Below are positions 1 to 10,905 of a DNA stretch of 64,000 nucleotides, one piece after another; position 1 is the stretch's first letter, and each line of letters opens with the position of its first letter. The position numbers and the translations under genes are program-made. The notes below the pieces were generated by a model. The model saw only the letters and a list, made by a program, of their open reading frames with translations. It had not been told where the DNA came from and searched no databases. Origin of the DNA: Planctomycetota bacterium (GTDB taxonomy: Bacteria; Planctomycetota; PLA2; JAEUHO01); assembly GCA_028281445.1 (NCBI GenBank), contig JANQJW010000004.1, positions 31,298 through 95,297 on the forward strand. Direction: 5' to 3'.

Positions 1-1281
1 CGTCTCGTCGCCTTCGAGCTGGATGGCGCGCGTGGCAATCACGGGTCCGTCGTCGAGCTTCTCCCCCATCACGAAGAGCGAGACACCGATCTTCGTCTCG
101 CCCTCGCGAATGGCTGCGGCCACGGGGCTCGCCCCGCGGTACTTCGGCAACAGGCTCGCGTGCACGTTGATGCAGCCCTTCTTTGGCATCTCGAGGATCG
201 CGGGACCGAGGATCTGTCCGAATCCCGCGGTGATGATGAGCTCCGGTTCCGTCTCGTGAATCTCATCGCGCGACGTGCGGCCGTTGACGTCGTTCGTCCG
301 GTGCAGCGGAAGCTCCATCTTGTCGGCTTCGCGCGCAACCGGCACCGGCATCATGCGGCGCCCGCGACCGGCGCGGCGCGGAGGCGGCGTCACGACGAGA
401 CGCGGCGTCATGCCGGCACCAACGAGAGAACGTAGGCATGGGACCGCGAACTCCGGCGAGCCCATGAACACGATGTTCGGGCCGCCGGATGCCTCTTCCA
501 TCATCTCGAGGTCGTCGATGAGGTGTGCAGCCGCATCTTCGTCGTGCTCGGCCGGCGCGGCGGCCCCGTCGCGGATCTCGATCGTGATCTCACCGAGGCC
601 GTCCTGCAGCACGCGGATCTTGCGCAGCTTGATGAGCTCGAGCAGCGCCAGGAAGGCGCCGATCACGTACGTGCGATCCGGTGACTTGCCGAGCAGGTGC
701 TGGAACGTCGTCCGCCCGCCGAGCTCGATGAGCTCGTCGAAGATCTGCCCGACGAAGTGCGTGATCGGCAGCCGCTCCTTGGGCATGTGGACGGCTTCGT
801 CGCCGCCGACCTCGCGCAACAGCTTCGAGAAGGCGTTAACGAGGCCGAAGAGATCCAGCTCGAGGTCTTCTTCTTCCTCAGGAACCGCCTGGGCCGCGGG
901 CTTGCGAAGCCTCACCGCGGCCTTGTGCCGCTGCTCCTCGAAGCGCTCGGCCAGCTCGGCCGAGATGCCCTTGTAGCGGCGGTACTCGAGGAGCTGGCGG
1001 ACGAGGTCCAGCCGCGGGTCGATCTCCTCGAGGTCGACGACCTCGTCGCGGGGCAGCAGCGCCCGGCTCTTGAGGACGAGCAGTTGGCTCGCCATGACCA
1101 GGAATTCGCCCGCGTGATCGACGTCGAGCTCCTTGACGTTGGCCTTGCAGATCTCCAGGAACCGGTCCGCGATGCGGGCGATGGAGACCTCGTAGATGTC
1201 GACCTCCTCCTGCTGGACGAGGTACAGCAGGAGGTCCAAGGGCCCCTGAAAACTCCCGAGGTCGATGCGCAGCTCATCCAT
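1..1281 (-). CDS. ScpA-Fmt fusion protein (partial, runs off left edge)
   Basis: One uninterrupted minus-strand frame of 427 codons begins at ATG 1281 and leaves the window. Residues 1 to about 255 are a complete ScpA (kleisin of the SMC condensin complex): the N-terminal SMC-binding helices (FQGPLDLLLYLVQQ), an acidic linker, and the C-terminal winged helix ending in ITIEIRDG. With no stop codon the same frame continues into methionyl-tRNA formyltransferase from about residue 267: IVFMGSPEFAVP, AGRGRR, the catalytic INVHASLLPKYRGA (Asn and His) and LDDGP (Asp). I checked each codon between 504 and 1281 and saw no stop. Normally the two are separate genes. Two ATGs at 504 and 501 sit at the junction, so internal initiation could also release a separate Fmt. 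The Fmt C-terminal domain lies outside the window. Confidence 0.85.
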   Translation of the reverse strand, partial: MDELRIDLGSFQGPLDLLLYLVQQEEVDIYEVSIARIADRFLEICKANVKELDVDHAGEFLVMASQLLVLKSRALLPRDEVVDLEEIDPRLDLVRQLLEYRRYKGISAELAERFEEQRHKAAVRLRKPAAQAVPEEEEDLELDLFGLVNAFSKLLREVGGDEAVHMPKERLPITHFVGQIFDELIELGGRTTFQHLLGKSPDRTYVIGAFLALLELIKLRKIRVLQDGLGEITIEIRDGAAAPAEHDEDAAAHLIDDLEMMEEASGGPNIVFMGSPEFAVPCLRSLVGAGMTPRLVVTPPPRRAGRGRRMMPVPVAREADKMELPLHRTNDVNGRTSRDEIHETEPELIITAGFGQILGPAILEMPKKGCINVHASLLPKYRGASPVAAAIREGETKIGVSLFVMGEKLDDGPVIATRAIQLEGDET

Positions 1282-1479
1282 CCCAGATCGGGCCCCGGGG
1301 GTCGCGTTGGTAAGTCCGTTTCGCACGGGCGGTTAGGCGGACACGTCCGTTTCGCCGGAAACGCCCCGCGAAGCCCGGATCCTAACCGATGAAGACCCCC
1401 AGGAACCCCGCACTCAGGGGGAGCCTGCAACGTCCGACCCCGTAGAATGACGCCGCTTCGGGGAGGGCTACGCCGAGCA

Positions 1480-2013
1480 ATGTCGGGCGCCAGGACTATT
1501 CGCCTGTTCGTCATGGATGTCGATGGCACCCTTACCGACGGAACCCTCACGTACGGACCGGACGGGGCCGAGCTGAAGTCGTTCCATTCGAAGGATGGCT
1601 ACGGCATCAAGATGCTGCGCGTGGCGGGCGTGACCCCGGCGATCATCAGCGGCCGCGAGTCCGTGCCGACCTCACGCCGGGCACGCGAGCTGGGAATCGA
1701 CGAGGTCGAGCAGGGCATCGAGGACAAGGCCGCGTGCCTCCTCGAGCTGTGCACGCGACTCGGCGTCCCGGTCGAGGAGACCGCCTACGTCGGAGACGAC
1801 CTGAGCGATCTCCCACCCATGCGCCTCTGCGGCTTCTCCGCTGCACCGTCCGACGCAGCGCCGGAGGTCCTCGAAGCCGCCACGTTCGTCGGCGACCGGC
1901 CCGGCGGCCACGGCGCTGTGCGCGAGGCCATCGAGTCGCTGCTGCGCAGTGACGGACGCTGGGAGGACGTGCTGCGCCACATCGAGCGCCAAGCCGAGGA
2001 GAGTCCCGCATGA
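1480..2013 (+). CDS. kdsC: 3-deoxy-D-manno-octulosonate 8-phosphate phosphatase (KdsC)
   Basis: HAD-superfamily phosphatase that releases phosphate from Kdo-8-phosphate in lipopolysaccharide core synthesis; cytosolic. The nucleophile motif is DVDGTLTDG near the N-terminus, with the KdsC-typical FHSKDGYGIKML, the motif II region IISGRES and the motif IV aspartates in YVGDDLSDLPPM. At 177 residues it matches the family size of 170-190. I chose ATG 1480 because GGGAGGG lies about 10 nt upstream and the protein then begins just before the HAD core. An upstream in-frame ATG at 1447 lacks a ribosome-binding site. The stop codon overlaps the start of the next gene by four bases (ATGA), so the two are probably translationally coupled. 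The start of the scpA-fmt gene is divergent at 1281. Confidence 0.88.
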   Translation: MSGARTIRLFVMDVDGTLTDGTLTYGPDGAELKSFHSKDGYGIKMLRVAGVTPAIISGRESVPTSRRARELGIDEVEQGIEDKAACLLELCTRLGVPVEETAYVGDDLSDLPPMRLCGFSAAPSDAAPEVLEAATFVGDRPGGHGAVREAIESLLRSDGRWEDVLRHIERQAEESPA

Positions 2014-5000
2014 GGCGGCTCATCCTCTTCCTCGCGTTCGCAGGTACGGGCTTCGCGTGCCTCGTGTGGTTCGCGGGCGGCATGGGCAGCTCGTACAAGT
2101 CCTCGCAGAACCGCACGGTCATCGAGACCCGCAAGCGTGGTGCGCAGGACGAGCACGTCATCGAAGCCGGCGAGGGCATTCCGGACATACGCCAGGTCGA
2201 GGGCATCTCGCAGCTCGCTCCGCCGCGCGCGGCGATCTGGAAGGACCGGCTCTCCGAAGAGACGATCGACATCCCGCGCTTCATTCCCTGGCGCTTCCAC
2301 GCGGCTGACGCCATCCCCATGAAGCGGCGCGACAAGGGCAAGCAGGCGGTTCGCTGCTCCGGCGTCATCTTCCGCACGAACCGCGAACCCGTGACGCGCG
2401 CCGAAGCGCTCGCCCTCGTGCGCAGCGAGCGAGACGCCTACAAGCCGCTGCTTCACCAGGAGTTCCGCTCCGATCAAGCGCGCGTGTACGGCCCCCTGGC
2501 GGACCGTCTCCAGCGCCGCAACACACCCGTGCGCAGCACCGAGCAGACCCAGATCCAACTCGACGGCAACGTGCAGATCGACGACAAGCTCCAGGGCACC
2601 ACGATCAAGGGCAAGTCGGTCCTGGTCTGGCCCGACGAAGAGCGGGCGGAGGGTTTCGGGCGGTTCACCGTCGAGCACGAGGCATTCGTCCTCGTGGGCA
2701 ACCGCATGTCGATGGAGCGCGTGAAGGAGAAGGGCTGGAGCCGTCTCTCGATCCTCAACAACCCGGTCCTCGACATCGTCTCCGACGTCAAGGATCGCGA
2801 CGGAAACCTCGTCTTCGACTTCGGACCGGGCGGGTTCCGCCCCGCGCACATCACCTCGGAGGGCCGAGCGATCCTCGTGCGCGAAGAGCGCCGGCGCGAA
2901 ACGGTGATCACGGTCACGTTCTCCGACAACGTGCACGCCGAACAAGAGGGCGGCCGCAGCCTCAAGGCCGACCGCATCAAGCTGGTGGCGGTCAAAGAGA
3001 AGCTGCCCATGCGCGAAGGCCGCGGCGGCTGGAAGCTCCAGTACTTCGAAGCCCAGGGCGATGTCCACGTCGACTACCGGGACCAGACCGCCAAGGGGCG
3101 CACCTACATCGCTTCGTTCACCGCAGATCGCATGACGCACGAGGTCCCGCGAGTAGGCGCGCCGGTCACCACACTCGACGGCGATCCGGTCATCCACATT
3201 CGCGGCGAGTTCGCGGTTCTCGGTCCGGGCGATCGCCTGCGCGCTCTCTGCAGGGATCGCGCGTGGATCGGGGCCGTCCCTGCAGGCCTGCCGACGTCGG
3301 GGCTGCCACAGGAGGCCTTGCAACACATCGGGCTACGCGGCCAGGCGCGTATCGTCCGCACAGCACTCGAGGGCCTGCAGAGCGAGGAGGACGTGCTGGA
3401 GGGCGACGAGATCGACCTCGTCCTCTGGAAGCGCGGGGCGGAAGAAGGCGCGCCCACCGAGCCGGACGCGGGCGACAAGATGATCGCCACGTACTTCGCG
3501 GCGCTCGGCAATGTACGACTCGACGGCACGCGCATCCGCGGCACCTGCCACCGTCTCGTCGGCGAGAACCTGCACAAGGCGACGCCGCACATCTTCGCGG
3601 ACGGCCGCGCCAAGCACTTCGTCTTCCCCGACATCGGCGGCGAGCAGCGCCTGCTCGGCCCCGAGCCCGCCGCGCAGCCGGAACCGAAGCCTTCGGCGCC
3701 GGTGGTCGCACAGCCCCCGCGTACCGCGCAGGGGGGCAGTGGTACCGACCCCGAGCGCTCGGAAGACGAGGGCGCCGGCAGCTGGCAGCTCAACACGATG
3801 CGCGCCGTCGGGTCGGTCGACATCGACACGAGCATGGGCGGGCCGGCCGTAGGGATCCCGACGAACATCGTCGGTGACGAAGCCACGTACGACCGCGTAT
3901 CCAGCCGCGCCCAGGTGAAGGGCGCGCCGGCGCGCATCTCCTGGATCGCGTTCGACACGACGATGAACGTCATCGAGACGCCGACGATGACCCTGGATCG
4001 CGCGCAGGGCATGGTGACCGCGGAAGGCGGGGTCCGGGGCGAGATCTACATGATGCGGGGCAGCGGCGGCGACACGGGCTCGTTCGTCATGCCGGGTACC
4101 TCCGGAGCACAAGGCGATGCCGCAGGCGCGGAGCTGAGCATTCGCACCGACGCGCGTATCGACATCGCACTCGCCGGCATGGGGCCTTCGTTCAAGCCGC
4201 GGCCGGGGTCGGAAACACGCATTCAGATCGGGGGTCCCGTCACCGCCGAGCTGCGCAACGCCAACCACGCCGTTGACCGCCTCAAGGCGGAGTCCCTGGA
4301 AGTCGGCTTGCTCTACCTCATGGACCTCGCGGACGCGGAGGACGACCCGGCAGCCAGCAGCGCCCCCAGTTCCTCTGCGGGCGGCGGCACGGGGTCCACC
4401 GGCACGCGCCCGGCACGCCGGCCGCGCCGGACAACGGGCGGCGGCGAGGAAGCGGCGCCGGAGCGCTTCGAGATCGCCGCCGCGGAGATGCGCGCTCAGC
4501 TCAACGGCGGCGACGTCCACACCCTGGATGCGACGGGCAACGTGGACATGCGCGGCGAGAGCGGTCACATCACCGGTGACCGCATGCACTACAACGCCGA
4601 GCGCCGGCACGCACGCGTCTTCGCGTCCGACCCCGACTGGCGCACGCGTCCCGCCGTTGCCATCCTCGGCGACACCGAGCAGCGCACGGAGGTGCGCGGC
4701 GAGCAGCTCGCGGTGTACTGGGTCGACGGCAAGATCACCACGGTCGAGGCGTTCGGCCCGAAAAACGAGAACGAGCACGCCACGATCCGCATGTACAGCC
4801 GCGACGCGAAACGGCCGGGGCGGCTGGAGTGGTACTCCCTCGTCTACACGGGCAGCGTCAACATGACGTCGGAGCTGCTGCGCGCGGGTCGCGTACGCCT
4901 CATGCGCCGCATTCGCGAGACGCCGCAAGAGCCGTGGGGCCCGCCGACGGCGCTATGGTCTCCGACCTTGCGGGTGATCGGGCGCAACATGCTCTCGACC

Positions 5001-5306
5001 GACGAGAAGCTGCGCGACATGCAGCGAATCCTGGCCGAGGGCCCGGGCACGACCTTCCAGTCCGGGGAAGGCGCGGACCTCATCAAGGCCTGGGGCCATT
5101 TGTTCGACTACGACGTCGCAACCAAGAAGGCCACGTTGACGGGTCTGAAGGGCGCGGATGTCACCATCCGAAAGGGTGGTACGCTCCATGTCGACCAGTC
5201 GAAGCTGAAGATCGACATGAACACGAACATGCCGACGTACATGCAGAACGGCCGGATCTTCTGGCGTCCTCCGCCGCAGAAGCCGCCCCCTGCAAGACCC
5301 AAGTAG
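2010..5306 (+). CDS. giant LptC/LptA(OstA)-like LPS-export protein
   Basis: A 1,098-residue protein with one N-terminal membrane anchor (residues 3-24, LILFLAFAGTGFACLVWFA), then a long periplasmic part. The part repeats a pattern typical of OstA/LptA beta-jellyroll strands: gain of a GNV or GDV strand, a polar stretch, then GD..Y/T and a loop (for example near residues 190, 350, 500, 600 and 830). Two proline/alanine-rich linkers (about 555-590 and 780-815) split it into modules. LptC and LptA of E. coli are under 200 residues each, so this is several units in one chain. Coupled to kdsC by ATGA overlap and followed without any gap by tatA, it fits LPS transport from inner to outer membrane. 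The exact partner set is inferred. Confidence 0.65.
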   Translation: MRRLILFLAFAGTGFACLVWFAGGMGSSYKSSQNRTVIETRKRGAQDEHVIEAGEGIPDIRQVEGISQLAPPRAAIWKDRLSEETIDIPRFIPWRFHAADAIPMKRRDKGKQAVRCSGVIFRTNREPVTRAEALALVRSERDAYKPLLHQEFRSDQARVYGPLADRLQRRNTPVRSTEQTQIQLDGNVQIDDKLQGTTIKGKSVLVWPDEERAEGFGRFTVEHEAFVLVGNRMSMERVKEKGWSRLSILNNPVLDIVSDVKDRDGNLVFDFGPGGFRPAHITSEGRAILVREERRRETVITVTFSDNVHAEQEGGRSLKADRIKLVAVKEKLPMREGRGGWKLQYFEAQGDVHVDYRDQTAKGRTYIASFTADRMTHEVPRVGAPVTTLDGDPVIHIRGEFAVLGPGDRLRALCRDRAWIGAVPAGLPTSGLPQEALQHIGLRGQARIVRTALEGLQSEEDVLEGDEIDLVLWKRGAEEGAPTEPDAGDKMIATYFAALGNVRLDGTRIRGTCHRLVGENLHKATPHIFADGRAKHFVFPDIGGEQRLLGPEPAAQPEPKPSAPVVAQPPRTAQGGSGTDPERSEDEGAGSWQLNTMRAVGSVDIDTSMGGPAVGIPTNIVGDEATYDRVSSRAQVKGAPARISWIAFDTTMNVIETPTMTLDRAQGMVTAEGGVRGEIYMMRGSGGDTGSFVMPGTSGAQGDAAGAELSIRTDARIDIALAGMGPSFKPRPGSETRIQIGGPVTAELRNANHAVDRLKAESLEVGLLYLMDLADAEDDPAASSAPSSSAGGGTGSTGTRPARRPRRTTGGGEEAAPERFEIAAAEMRAQLNGGDVHTLDATGNVDMRGESGHITGDRMHYNAERRHARVFASDPDWRTRPAVAILGDTEQRTEVRGEQLAVYWVDGKITTVEAFGPKNENEHATIRMYSRDAKRPGRLEWYSLVYTGSVNMTSELLRAGRVRLMRRIRETPQEPWGPPTALWSPTLRVIGRNMLSTDEKLRDMQRILAEGPGTTFQSGEGADLIKAWGHLFDYDVATKKATLTGLKGADVTIRKGGTLHVDQSKLKIDMNTNMPTYMQNGRIFWRPPPQKPPPARPK

Positions 5307-5702
5307 ATGACCATGCTCCTCTCGCTCGCCGTGATGCCCGCCTTCATGAGCTTCGGGTTCAGCGAGATCCTGTTGATCGGCATCGTCGCGCTGCTCGTCT
5401 TCGGCGGCAACCTGCCCGACGTCATGCGCTCGCTCGGCCGGAGCTACGGCAAGCTGCGCGCGAGCCTGCACGAGTTCTCGCGCCCGGTGCGCGAAGAGCT
5501 GCGCGACGTCAAGCGCATGCCACAGACACCGAAGGAGAGCCGCCCGGTACCCGAGTACCCGGAGTACGGCGGCCCGCCGATCACCACGTCGCCGGAGCTG
5601 AAGGAAGGCGACAACGACGGCGAAGAGGTCCAACAGGACGAGCAGGCGCAGGAAACGAAAGCGCCGGCGTCCGGTGTCATCGACGAACCGCCGCCGGTTT
5701 GA
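5307..5702 (+). CDS. tatA: twin-arginine translocase subunit TatA/TatB-like
   Basis: 131 residues. An N-terminal membrane helix (ILLIGIVALLVFGGNLP) is followed by the amphipathic helix PDVMRSLGRSYGKLRASL, which is the TatA/E architecture; the family signature FG..LP is present as FGGNLP. The C-terminal 75 residues are acidic and proline-rich, as in many TatA/B tails. It forms the protein-conducting oligomer for folded substrates with twin-arginine signals; one likely client in this window is the aldo/keto reductase at 37213. The ATG follows the preceding stop codon directly (5304-5306), and a second ATG at 5313 is equally possible. No tatB or tatC is adjacent, so whether it acts as TatA or TatB cannot be decided here. 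Confidence 0.85.
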   Translation: MTMLLSLAVMPAFMSFGFSEILLIGIVALLVFGGNLPDVMRSLGRSYGKLRASLHEFSRPVREELRDVKRMPQTPKESRPVPEYPEYGGPPITTSPELKEGDNDGEEVQQDEQAQETKAPASGVIDEPPPV

Positions 5703-5703
5703 G

Positions 5704-5782
5704 CGGTCGAAGACCCTGAGCGAAGGACCCCTTCGACTTACCCCTCGCCATGCTCGGGGTTGCTCAGGGCCTGCGGCTACGC
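5704..5782. repeat. dispersed CCCTTCGAC/GCTCAGGG repeat
   Basis: The short gap between tatA and the convergent GspE-N gene contains the words CCCTTCGAC and GCTCAGGGCCTGCGG, plus an inverted version (GGTCGAAGACCCTGAGC). The same words recur as a tandem block at 36900-36980. It may also form a hairpin between two convergent genes. The right end overlaps the 3' end of the minus-strand gene. Confidence 0.5.
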
Positions 5783-6322
5783 GGCGTCCGTCTCGACGTC
5801 CTCGTCGGTGTCGCCCTTGATGAGCTCATCCGCGGAGTCGAACAGGTTGTGCCAGCTCTTGTCCGACTTCGCATCGACGACCTTCACGTGGTCGGCGATG
5901 AGCTTCTGGACCGCCTCTGCCTCGGCGACGAAGAAGAAGATGGCGCTGCCGCACGTGTCGCGCAGCGCGGCCAGGCAGTCCCGGCTCGGCGGCTCGACGA
6001 CCGCGAAGCTCCACGACGTGCCGAAGCGGCCGACCGGCAACACCTGGTACTGGAACAGCGTCGCCGCGGAGACCCCCTCGAGGATCCCCGGGTCGTAGTC
6101 GTAGCCGCCCAAGGGCAGCACGGGCATCTGGTAGTGCGATGCCACGACCTTGGCTAGTTCCCACGAGGTGAGGAACCCAGCGTCGACCACAGCGTGGCCA
6201 AAGGTCTCGTTCGCCTCGTAGGCGGACTCGGCGAGGTCGTCAGCTTGCTCAGCAGAGAGGACCCCCTGGCCAACCAGGACATCCCTCAGGCTGCGACGGT
6301 AGAAACGTTCGTAGCGATCCAT
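5777..6322 (-). CDS. stand-alone GspE N-terminal (MshEN)-domain protein
   Basis: 181 residues from ATG 6322, the first methionine that keeps the domain whole; in-frame upstream codons back to 6418 look non-coding. The sequence reads as a type II secretion/pilus ATPase N-terminal domain: LRDVLVGQGVLSAEQADDLAESAYEANETFGHAVVDAGFLTSWELAKVVASHYQMPVL has the LG..L...G.I....L..AL pattern and the following hydrophobic strand. There is no ATPase domain. In related bacteria such isolated MshEN-like domains can bind c-di-GMP or regulate secretion or motility; that is an inference. It faces tatA convergently and lies downstream of gyrB on the same strand, 126 nt away. Confidence 0.55.
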   Translation of the reverse strand: MDRYERFYRRSLRDVLVGQGVLSAEQADDLAESAYEANETFGHAVVDAGFLTSWELAKVVASHYQMPVLPLGGYDYDPGILEGVSAATLFQYQVLPVGRFGTSWSFAVVEPPSRDCLAALRDTCGSAIFFFVAEAEAVQKLIADHVKVVDAKSDKSWHNLFDSADELIKGDTDEDVETDAA

Positions 6323-6448
6323 GCAGATGCAGGCCCTTCCGGAGCACCTATCGACCATGGGACCCCGAAGGTGAACCGCCTTTGCCAGGCCTGGGGCCGG
6401 GAGGCCCCAATTCACCACAAACGCCTGATAATGGACCCTGCTCAGGGG

Positions 6449-9326
<2,878 letters not shown>

Positions 9327-9331
9327 GGCAC

Positions 9332-10435
9332 CTACTCCAACGCAATCGGCATGATCACGTACACATAGCCGTCGCGATCGGTCATCGTCGCCGGTGCCTT
9401 CCCATCCGTGAACGCGAAGGTTACGGTCGCTGCAGGGTCCATGACCTTGAGCGCATCCTGCAGGAACACGGGGTTGAATCCGACGCGCGAGGGCGGGCCC
9501 TCGTAGCTGACCGGAACCTCGATCTTCGCCTCCCCCACCTCGACCGCCCGGCTGCGAATCGTGACGGCGCCTTCGTCGATCAAGAGCTCGACGGACAGAG
9601 CATCCCGTGTCGTCAAGAGCGCCGCGCGCCGCAGTCCGGAGAGGAAGTCGGCCGCGGTGGCGGTGAAGGTGTACTTGGTCGACTTGGGGATCACGTCCTC
9701 GTAGGCCGGGAACGTCCCGTCGATGAGCCGCGAGACGATCAACGCGTCGCCACAGCGGAACAACACCTGCCGATCCTCGACCGCGATGGAAACATCTCCA
9801 CCGACAGCGGCCAGGACGCGCTCGAGCAATCCCAATCCCTTGGGTCCGACGATTACGCGGATGCCCTTGCGTGCCTTCTTGGGCAACTGCCCGGCAGCCT
9901 GGGCCAGACGCCGTCCGTCCGTGGCCACGAGCTCGATCTGGTTGCCTTCGATCACCATGAGCACACCGTGCAGCGCAAAGCGGCCGGCTTCGGTCGCCGC
10001 GGCGAATCGCGTACGGCGAACCAGATCGCGAAGTAGATCAGCCGGCAAGGTTACAGCTCCCGTATCGGGGAAGTGCGGCAGCCGCGCGAACTCGTCGATG
10101 TTTTCCCCACGGACGCGGAAGTGGCTTCGTCCGGTATCGACCGAGAGATTGCCTTCGTCTTCTTGAAGCGTGGTTTCCTCCTCGTCGACCTCGCGCACGA
10201 TCGAAAGCAGACGACCGGCCGGTACGACGAGAGACCCCTCCTGATCGACGGATGCATCCTGCAGGTGGAAGCGGATGCCCACGTCCAGATCGGTTGCCTC
10301 GAGACTGACGCCGGTCGTTGCGTCAGCACGAACGGCGACGCATTCGAGAATCGGTTTCGGACTCTTGTTGGCTGCAACCGCAGCGCTGTGACCGATGCCT
10401 TCTACGAGAAGCTGTGTGGGTAAGGTGACCTTCAT
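9332..10435 (-). CDS. dnaN: DNA polymerase III subunit beta (sliding clamp)
   Basis: 367 residues, the normal clamp length. The three-fold repeated beta-clamp domains are evident: N-terminal MKVTLPTQLLVEGI, middle SRLIDGTFPAYEDVIPK (the typical ..G.FPdY..viP segment) and C-terminal FNPVFLQDALKVMD, ending in YVIMPIALE (canonical YVVMPMRL). The clamp encircles DNA and tethers polymerase III and other enzymes through its hydrophobic cleft. It is the second gene of the dnaA-dnaN-dciA-gyrB block, 470 bp downstream of dnaA. That spacing is large for coupled genes and suggests its own promoter. Confidence 0.97.
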   Translation of the reverse strand: MKVTLPTQLLVEGIGHSAAVAANKSPKPILECVAVRADATTGVSLEATDLDVGIRFHLQDASVDQEGSLVVPAGRLLSIVREVDEEETTLQEDEGNLSVDTGRSHFRVRGENIDEFARLPHFPDTGAVTLPADLLRDLVRRTRFAAATEAGRFALHGVLMVIEGNQIELVATDGRRLAQAAGQLPKKARKGIRVIVGPKGLGLLERVLAAVGGDVSIAVEDRQVLFRCGDALIVSRLIDGTFPAYEDVIPKSTKYTFTATAADFLSGLRRAALLTTRDALSVELLIDEGAVTIRSRAVEVGEAKIEVPVSYEGPPSRVGFNPVFLQDALKVMDPAATVTFAFTDGKAPATMTDRDGYVYVIMPIALE

Positions 10436-10905
10436 GAAGACCTTCTCTCGAGCGAGTGGGGAAGAGCGCTACGAGCGCTGCTTCCGGGTATGGATCCCAG
10501 AAGAGTTAATTTGTTTCGTGATTGCCGTATGGGACCGCGTCGCATTCCCGTCGAGCGGCCCTGTTGCTGTGATCGAACCTTTTGTAGCGCAATCACTTAG
10601 GCGCATCTGCGCGTCGTGGAATCTCCCGGTACAGCCGGTCCACATTGTAAGGATCCACGGGCGACGAATGGAGGGATTTCGGGCCTTGAGGGGCACCGAG
10701 ACACCGGCCTGAGAAGCCAGATTCTCGCTCTTTCGCGAGAACTCCGCTCCGGCTTCACCAGCCCTCCCGAAGTTCCCCACTGGAATGCGACATGTCCTCG
10801 CGCCGTGCACCCATCCCCGTCTGTGGAAGGAATCGGGGATGTGGCCGTAACTCGTTATTTGGGGGTCGGTTGGGTGCGGGTCGGGGATGTGGAATGAACG
10901 CCGGG
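10436..10905. other. dnaA-dnaN intergenic region, candidate oriC
   Basis: A 470-bp gene-free stretch between dnaA and dnaN. It contains an exact 12-bp direct repeat, TCGGGGATGTGG, at 10833-10844 and 10881-10892, and further TGTGGA/TCCACA cores at 10639-10644, 10822-10827 and 10889-10894, which are imperfect DnaA-box-like words (about six of nine bases of TTATCCACA). An AT-rich patch at about 10500-10530 (AAGAGTTAATTTGTTTCGTG) stands out in this GC-rich sequence and could be an unwinding element or the dnaN promoter. No canonical box was seen, so the origin call is tentative. Confidence 0.35.

Noticed and set aside
1447..1479. upstream ATG of kdsC at 1447
   Set aside because: No ribosome-binding site and it adds 11 residues not typical of KdsC.
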